From positions 1-21,841 of the forward strand of contig JAZQAV010000175.1 of NCBI GenBank assembly GCA_045545435.1: a stretch of DNA of 21,841 bases. Reading direction: 5' to 3'. The notes beneath the pieces are model-generated. The model was not told the origin of the DNA. It did not search any database and saw only the letters and a program-made list of their open reading frames with translations. The stretch is from UMGS1502 sp045545435 (GTDB lineage: Bacteria; Actinomycetota; Coriobacteriia; Coriobacteriales; Eggerthellaceae). A program made the position numbers and the translations under genes. Of this stretch, positions 16,163-21,841 are shown piece by piece; position 1 is the first letter of the stretch; each line of letters begins with the position of its first letter.

Positions 16163-16190
16163 TTTATACCAAATTGCCGCTATTTCCAAA
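16163..16190 (-). promoter_or_regulatory. Probable rpoD promoter
   Basis: On the minus strand GGTATAAAATG holds a strong -10, TATAAA (16163-16168), about 70 bases before the GTG start. The upstream hexamers near 16185-16190 (TTTGGA or GTTTGG, spacers 16-17) are weak -35 matches. It fits the chosen rpoD start and argues against translation from 16189. Confidence 0.5.
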
Positions 16191-16273
16191 CAAATTACCG
16201 TATCGTTACCGTACTTTTTTCGCCGCGAATTAGCGCCTCAAAAAAGCTCTCCGAAAGATCGCCTACGACAGCC

Positions 16274-16328
16274 GCATCTTCAGCGGATGCGCCTTCAAAG
16301 CGCGCCTTCAAAAGGGCCCTTGGCGCGC
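16274..16328 (-). terminator. Hairpins downstream of priA, possible weak terminator
   Basis: GCGCGCC (16300-16306) pairs with GGCGCGC (16322-16328), and inside it AAGGGCCCTT is self-complementary. A second pair, GCATC (16274-16278) with GATGC (16286-16290), follows. Both lie within 90 bases of the priA stop on the minus strand. No long T-tract follows, so termination may be inefficient or rho-dependent. Confidence 0.4.
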
Positions 16329-16359
16329 AACGGCCTCAGCAAACGACGTTAAATCTGAA

Positions 16360-18681
16360 CTACAGAAGGCTTTGCGGATCGATGTCAACAGCCACGTTAA
16401 CATTGGGCGTCACTTTGCGTTTGCGGAAAAAGGGCTCAAGAACCTGCGCCATATCGGTACCGAGCGGAGCCTTTATCAGAAGATGCCAACGATAGGTATT
16501 GCGCAGCTTCGAAAGTACGCAGGCAGTTGGGTCGAACACCTTCCAGCTATCACCCGCAAAATCGCGCACGCAGCGACGCACTTCTTCGCCAAGCTTTACC
16601 GCACATGCTTCAACCTCGTGCTCGTTTTTACCCCACACCAGCACGTTGGCCATGCTCGCATACGGCGGGTAGCCCAACGCCCTGCGCTTGGGAAGCTCGT
16701 CGCGCAAAAAGAACGCCCGGTCGTAGTGTGCTGCCGCCACAATGGGAGCCGCTTGCGCCTCGTAGGTTTGCACCATCACGCGCCCGGCAAAGCTTCCGCG
16801 TCCCGCACGACCTGCAACCTGTTCTATAAGGTCGAACGTGCGCTCTGCCGCGCGATAGTCGGGAAGATGCAGCTGCGTGTCGGCATTTATGACGCCCACC
16901 AGCGTCACGTCTTCAAAATCGAGGCCTTTTGCAATCATCTGCGTGCCCAACAGCACCGCGCGCTCCGCCTGGGCAAACTCCTCAAGCAAACGCTGATGCG
17001 CGCCCTTCGCGCTGGTAGTGTCAGCGTCCATGCGAATAATGGGAATGGATGAGCCATCCTGAAAACCGTCCAGGAGCACCCGCAAATCGGCCTCAACGCG
17101 CTGCGTTCCGGCACCGAATTTCTTTAAGTACGGACTTCCGCAGTTCGGACACGTGGGAGGCGCGGGAACACGATGCCCGCAATGATGGCACACCAGCATG
17201 TTGCCGCGTTCGTGGAACGTAAGCGACGTTGAGCACGACGGGCACGAGGGCACAAAGCCGCAATCGCGGCACAGCACGAATTTCGCGAAACCGCGCTGAT
17301 TAAGCAACAAAACCGCTTTGCGGCCCGCTTCAAGCTCTTCGCGCAAGGCGCCCGAAAGGTCGCGGGAGAACATGGAACGCGAACCCGAACCAAACTCTTT
17401 CGCCATATCAATAACGTGCACCTCGGGCATGGGTTTGCCGTTGGCGCGTTCGGGCAGCGCCACCTGATGCCACAGCGGATCTTTGGCGGCGTGGTACAAG
17501 CTTTCAATGGAAGGGGTTGCCGAACCCAGCACCACGCACGCCCCCGCGCGGCGCGCCATCCAAATGGCCACATCGCGCGCATGGTAGCGCGGAGCACTGT
17601 CCTGCTTGTACGAGCCTTCGTGTTCTTCGTCAATCACGTACAGGCCAACGTTTGAAAGCGGCGAAAACAGGGCGCTTCGTGCGCCCACCACCACGCGTGC
17701 AGCACCCGAGCGGATGAAATCCCACTGATCGTAGCGCTCACCTTGGCTCATGCGCGAATGAATGACCGCCACCATATCACCAAAACGCCCGCGGAAACGC
17801 GCGACTGTTTGCGGCGTGAGCGATATTTCGGGCACCAGCACGCAAGCCGTTTTACCTTGGGCAAGCACGTACTCGATGGCCTGTAGGTACACTTCGGTTT
17901 TGCCCGAGCCCGTCACGCCATCCACCAGCACCACTTCGCCCGCTTCGCGCGAAGATGCCGCCCGAATGACATCAAGCGCATTCTGTTGGCCCTCGGTAAG
18001 CTGGGGTTTTTGGGCATTGGCAGCCCACGGAGACGACGCACTGGCAGCTTCGTTCATCCCGCGCATGCGCCTTTTGCGCACAATCTCAACAACGCCCTGG
18101 TCTTCCAGCGCTTTTAAAACCGCCGAGACGGAACCGAACTCAACCGCCAACTCGGCAACGCGCAGCTCGCCTGCCTGCAGCGCCTCCAAAACCGCCTTTT
18201 GTCGCACCGCGTTCTTGCGCGGCACAAAGGAGGCTGCCTGCGGAGTAAGGCGCACCCATCGGTCATCCACCTCGCCAACAGTTGGCTGCTCAAGATGCCA
18301 CGAGCCGCTTTGGGTACGCGTGATGCGCGCCACACCCCCTGGAGGCGTGAACAGGCGCACGCACGCCGACAGCGGCGCAATGTAGTGCTGAGAAAGATAC
18401 TGGGCGCACGCTGCCGCCTCTTCGTCGAAGAACGAAGGACTGAGCGCACGTTCAACGTATTTGATTTTGGCGGGATCCATCCCATCTGGAAGCACATCAT
18501 CGTCGCATTCGGTAAGCGACACCACAAACCCCACGGCCTGCCGATGACCAAACGGAACCAATACCGCCGCGCCTACGACAATGGGATATTCATCGTCCGA
18601 AGCCTGGTCGGCCACGCGATAGGTATAGGGCGCGTCAAGCGCCTGCGTGGGTATGTCCAAGACAACTGATGCGAGTTTCAT
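16360..18681 (-). CDS. priA: Primosomal protein N' (PriA helicase)
   Basis: A 3'-to-5' DNA helicase of 773 residues that reloads the replisome at collapsed forks. The N-terminal DNA-binding region is at about 1-110 (TYRVADQ, VPFGHRQAVGFVV). A winged-helix-like region follows at about 150-205. The helicase core has Walker A GVTGSGKT (255-262), DEEH (351-354), GSATPSIESL (386-395) and the C-terminal QVAGRAGRG (621-629). Eight zinc-binding cysteines sit at 471, 474, 480, 483, 498, 501, 511 and 514, a complete set for two zinc sites. The ATP-site residues look intact, so the helicase should be active, unlike the degenerate PriA of some mycobacteria-type actinobacteria. ATG at 18681 has only a weak ribosome binding site (GGGGGATAGG). 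metK lies 118 bp upstream on the same strand, so co-transcription is possible. Confidence 0.95.
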   Translation of the reverse strand: MKLASVVLDIPTQALDAPYTYRVADQASDDEYPIVVGAAVLVPFGHRQAVGFVVSLTECDDDVLPDGMDPAKIKYVERALSPSFFDEEAAACAQYLSQHYIAPLSACVRLFTPPGGVARITRTQSGSWHLEQPTVGEVDDRWVRLTPQAASFVPRKNAVRQKAVLEALQAGELRVAELAVEFGSVSAVLKALEDQGVVEIVRKRRMRGMNEAASASSPWAANAQKPQLTEGQQNALDVIRAASSREAGEVVLVDGVTGSGKTEVYLQAIEYVLAQGKTACVLVPEISLTPQTVARFRGRFGDMVAVIHSRMSQGERYDQWDFIRSGAARVVVGARSALFSPLSNVGLYVIDEEHEGSYKQDSAPRYHARDVAIWMARRAGACVVLGSATPSIESLYHAAKDPLWHQVALPERANGKPMPEVHVIDMAKEFGSGSRSMFSRDLSGALREELEAGRKAVLLLNQRGFAKFVLCRDCGFVPSCPSCSTSLTFHERGNMLVCHHCGHRVPAPPTCPNCGSPYLKKFGAGTQRVEADLRVLLDGFQDGSSIPIIRMDADTTSAKGAHQRLLEEFAQAERAVLLGTQMIAKGLDFEDVTLVGVINADTQLHLPDYRAAERTFDLIEQVAGRAGRGSFAGRVMVQTYEAQAAPIVAAAHYDRAFFLRDELPKRRALGYPPYASMANVLVWGKNEHEVEACAVKLGEEVRRCVRDFAGDSWKVFDPTACVLSKLRNTYRWHLLIKAPLGTDMAQVLEPFFRKRKVTPNVNVAVDIDPQSLL

Positions 18682-18799
18682 ACGAGCCTATCCCCCGGCA
18701 TGCAACAACGGACTCTGTGCAAAGCAACCTTCAAATGCGCACAGCAACCTAACGGCGAACACGCGGTCACCTTGCGAACGCTTCAATTAAGGATGCAAA

Positions 18800-20065
<1,266 letters not shown>

Positions 20066-20082
20066 TTAAGAGCCTCCTTGCA

Positions 20083-20101
20083 TAACGTATCTATCACGTT
20101 A
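20083..20101 (-). promoter_or_regulatory. Dyad just upstream of the metK ribosome binding site
   Basis: TAACGT (20083-20088) and ACGTTA (20096-20101) form a perfect 6-bp inverted repeat with a 7-base centre, ending 5 bases before the AGGAGG. It could be an operator or a small leader hairpin. No known SAM riboswitch class could be fitted to the leader, and no clear metK promoter was found. Confidence 0.4.
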
Positions 20102-20301
20102 GAGCCTACATCATCGCAGGGGCAACCGAGCAACCTCCATGCTGAAACCCTAAAAACAACGATTCTTCGATAAACGGCTCAAAAATTCGCTTTCGCATGT
20201 CCTTTCACCGACCTCAAACAGGCTTTTATGGAGCATGGTGCGCACTCCAGCGCCCTAGATGCGCTTTTTCACTGAAAAACGCTCGGACGCGCTCCTTTCC
20301 A
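20102..20301. other. Divergent metK / ATP-grasp intergenic region
   Basis: No gene is seen. AGCGC (20249-20253) pairs with GCGCT (20261-20265), followed by TTTT on the + strand, a short terminator-like hairpin. Overlapping it, GCGCTTTTTC (20261-20270) pairs with GAAAAACGC (20274-20282) with one bulge, so the two structures exclude each other. A GCAACCGAGCAACC near-duplication lies at about 20122-20135. The metK promoter must lie here but could not be placed. Confidence 0.4.
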
Positions 20302-20331
20302 TTCGCAGCTGAACGCGAAAAGAACGATAAT
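20302..20331 (+). promoter_or_regulatory. Candidate promoter of the ATP-grasp gene
   Basis: TTCGCA (20302-20307) and GATAAT (20326-20331) are separated by 18 bases, with the GTG start about 78 bases on. An 8-bp inverted repeat, AACGCGAA (20312-20319) with TTCGCGTT (20350-20357), spans the -10 and could bind a regulator. Confidence 0.45.
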
Positions 20332-20409
20332 CGACACGCTTTTCAAACGTTCGCGTTTCCACCGTAACGCGCCTTAAACCTTAAAGCCCCAACAGCATGG
20401 AGGACAGCC

Positions 20410-21783
20410 GTGAGCAAAAACGCCTCATATACCGCCGAGTACTTCGAAATTGCCAATCAGCTGGGCGGCGACATTGAAGGAAGGCGCGCCGCGCGCGCAT
20501 ACATGAAAAACTCTACCGCCATTGTCCATCATGTGGTGGTCGATTCGTCGTTTGTTCCCCGTCTGTTCGACAACGACACCTACCATGCCATGAAAGAAAC
20601 CGCGGAGCGCGCGCATCAAATTCTGTGCAAGGTAATTCAGCACTATTTGGACGACCCCGCGTACCGCACCATCTTCGACTTCGACCCGCGTCTGCAAGAG
20701 CTTATTCTGCTGCCGCGCGGATATGATGCGTTGCTGCCGTTCGCCCGCGTGGACACGTTCTTGAACGAGGACACGATGGAGATCAAATTCTGCGAGTTCA
20801 ACGCAGACGGTTCTTCGGGCATGAACGAGAACCGCGAAATCACGCATTCCATCGAAAACACCGCCACCTATCAGGAGTTCGCGCGCCGGCACCAGGTGCG
20901 CCCCTGCGAGCTGTTCGAGGCATGGGTTGACGAGTTTATCGCCATCTACCAATCCAGCGAGCGCGCCAAGGAAAACCCGCGCTTCGCAATTTGCGACTAC
21001 CTGGACCACGGCGTGGTTGACGAGTTTAAGCTGTTTGCCGGCCTGTTCAAGGAGCGCGGCTTCGATTGCACGGTTGCCGACGTGCGCGATTTAGCTTTCG
21101 ATGGCGAAACGCTCACCGATAGCGAAGGGCTTCCCATTGACGCCATTTGGCGACGCAGCGTCACCAACGACGTTATTGAGTTTTGGGACCAGTCTCAAGC
21201 GCTCATCAATGCCGTGCGCGCGCAAAAGGTGACGCTCATCGGCAGCTTTGCGGGTCACATCGTGCACGATAAGCAGATTTTCAAAACGCTGTTCGACCCG
21301 GCCACTAAGGCACTGCTCACCGACGAAGAAAACGACTTTATCGCCAAAACCGTGCCGCAAACCACGTTCCTTGACAGCGCATATATCAACTTGGACGAGG
21401 TGTGCGCGAACAAGGACGGCTGGATCATAAAGCCAACCGACCATTACGGCGCCGACAACGTGTACGCGGGCTGCTTCTTCCAACAGGACGAATGGGAGCA
21501 GCTGGTACATCGCTTTGCAAACAGCGCGGCAGGCGATCCCTTTATCGCGCAAACCTACATCACGCCTTTTAAAACCGATACATTGGCGCCCGATACCGAC
21601 ATCGAAAACCTTGCCGACGACGAGGTTTCGCGCGAGCCGGTGCGCTACAACAACCTCAACGGTTTGTACCTGTACAACGGTCATTTCCAGGGCGTTTTCA
21701 GCCGCCTGGGACCACTGCCCACCATATCCAAGGACATGAAGGGCATGACGTCTGCCACCATTTGGGTTGATTGCGAGAACTAA
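20410..21783 (+). CDS. ATP-grasp ligase of the glutathionylspermidine-synthase-like family
   Basis: A 457-residue cytoplasmic carboxylate-amine ligase resembling the synthetase domain of glutathionylspermidine synthase. The acidic substrate/metal segment is EIKFCEFNADGSSGMNEN (124-141), comparable with the EYNADTPT region of E. coli Gss. Other motifs are IWRRSV (246-251), HDKQIFKTLFD (286-296) and the ATP-grasp lysine and loop WIIKPTDHYGADNVYAG (338-354). The N-terminal amidase domain of E. coli Gss is absent, so this would be a synthetase-only form. The substrate is unknown: it may be another amine or peptide rather than glutathione and spermidine. GTG at 20410 is supported by GGAGGA 5 bases upstream. 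The next gene begins 2 bp after its stop, so the two are likely an operon and probably share a pathway. Confidence 0.75.
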   Translation: MSKNASYTAEYFEIANQLGGDIEGRRAARAYMKNSTAIVHHVVVDSSFVPRLFDNDTYHAMKETAERAHQILCKVIQHYLDDPAYRTIFDFDPRLQELILLPRGYDALLPFARVDTFLNEDTMEIKFCEFNADGSSGMNENREITHSIENTATYQEFARRHQVRPCELFEAWVDEFIAIYQSSERAKENPRFAICDYLDHGVVDEFKLFAGLFKERGFDCTVADVRDLAFDGETLTDSEGLPIDAIWRRSVTNDVIEFWDQSQALINAVRAQKVTLIGSFAGHIVHDKQIFKTLFDPATKALLTDEENDFIAKTVPQTTFLDSAYINLDEVCANKDGWIIKPTDHYGADNVYAGCFFQQDEWEQLVHRFANSAAGDPFIAQTYITPFKTDTLAPDTDIENLADDEVSREPVRYNNLNGLYLYNGHFQGVFSRLGPLPTISKDMKGMTSATIWVDCEN

Positions 21784-21785
21784 CC

Positions 21786-21841
21786 ATGGAACCTACGCAA
21801 ACGCGTCCTTTCAAGATGCCGCCCAACGGTAAAAACTCAGG
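21786..21841 (+). CDS. Start of an unidentified gene, cut by the window end
   Basis: ATG at 21786, 2 bp after the stop of the ATP-grasp gene, opens a frame beginning MEPTQTRPFKMPPNGKNS that runs off the window. The tight spacing suggests translational coupling with the ligase gene. The ribosome binding site is weak (GCGAG, in the end of the ligase gene). The 18 visible residues are too few to name a family. Confidence 0.45.
   Translation, partial: MEPTQTRPFKMPPNGKNS

Noticed and set aside
16094..16189. N-terminal extension of rpoD to 16189
   Set aside because: It contains the ribosome binding site for GTG 16093 and lies right downstream of the likely -10, so it is probably 5' UTR.
20066..20200. 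SAM riboswitch in the metK leader
   Set aside because: The conserved cores of SAM-I, SAM-II, SAM-III or SAM-IV could not be matched by eye.

Overview
The window looks like chromosomal DNA of a Gram-positive, fairly GC-rich bacterium. The best guess is an actinomycete of the class Coriobacteriia (Eggerthellaceae-like). Reasons are a primary sigma factor with the long Lys/Ala-rich then acidic N-terminal extension typical of actinobacterial SigA, an RlmKL fusion, a TusA plus DUF3343 pair, and very large exported surface proteins, one with a twin-arginine signal. No rRNA, tRNA, CRISPR array, transposase or phage gene was seen. The taxonomic call is inference.

Left part (1-2215, + strand): a TusA-family sulfur/selenium carrier and a DUF3343 putative Se/S carrier form a small pair. 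A 414-bp intergenic region follows, holding five copies of a bipartite 24-bp repeat, then an alpha/beta hydrolase. The hydrolase converges on rlmKL.

Middle (2216-14100, - strand): rlmKL encodes a double 23S rRNA methyltransferase whose N-terminal (RlmL) half has degenerate catalytic motifs. Upstream of it lies a hairpin-rich spacer, then two overlapping giant surface-protein genes. The first transcribed (9244-14100) has a Tat signal and a C-terminal APSTG sortase-like tail. The second (5013-9257) has a Sec-type signal, an N-x-G repeat region, InlB-type B repeats, an X2-like domain and a C-terminal membrane anchor. They overlap by 14 bp and probably form one translationally coupled unit. Its upstream region is rich in inverted repeats.

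Right part (14400-20065, - strand): housekeeping genes rpoD, priA and metK, with a clear intrinsic terminator after rpoD. Divergent from metK, on the + strand, is an ATP-grasp gene resembling the synthetase domain of glutathionylspermidine synthase. It is followed after 2 bp by the start of another gene cut by the window edge.

The parts that seem least explained are the two-gene surface operon with mixed export routes and its inverted-repeat control region, the 24-bp repeat array, and the decayed RlmL half. No complete new defence or mobile system is evident.
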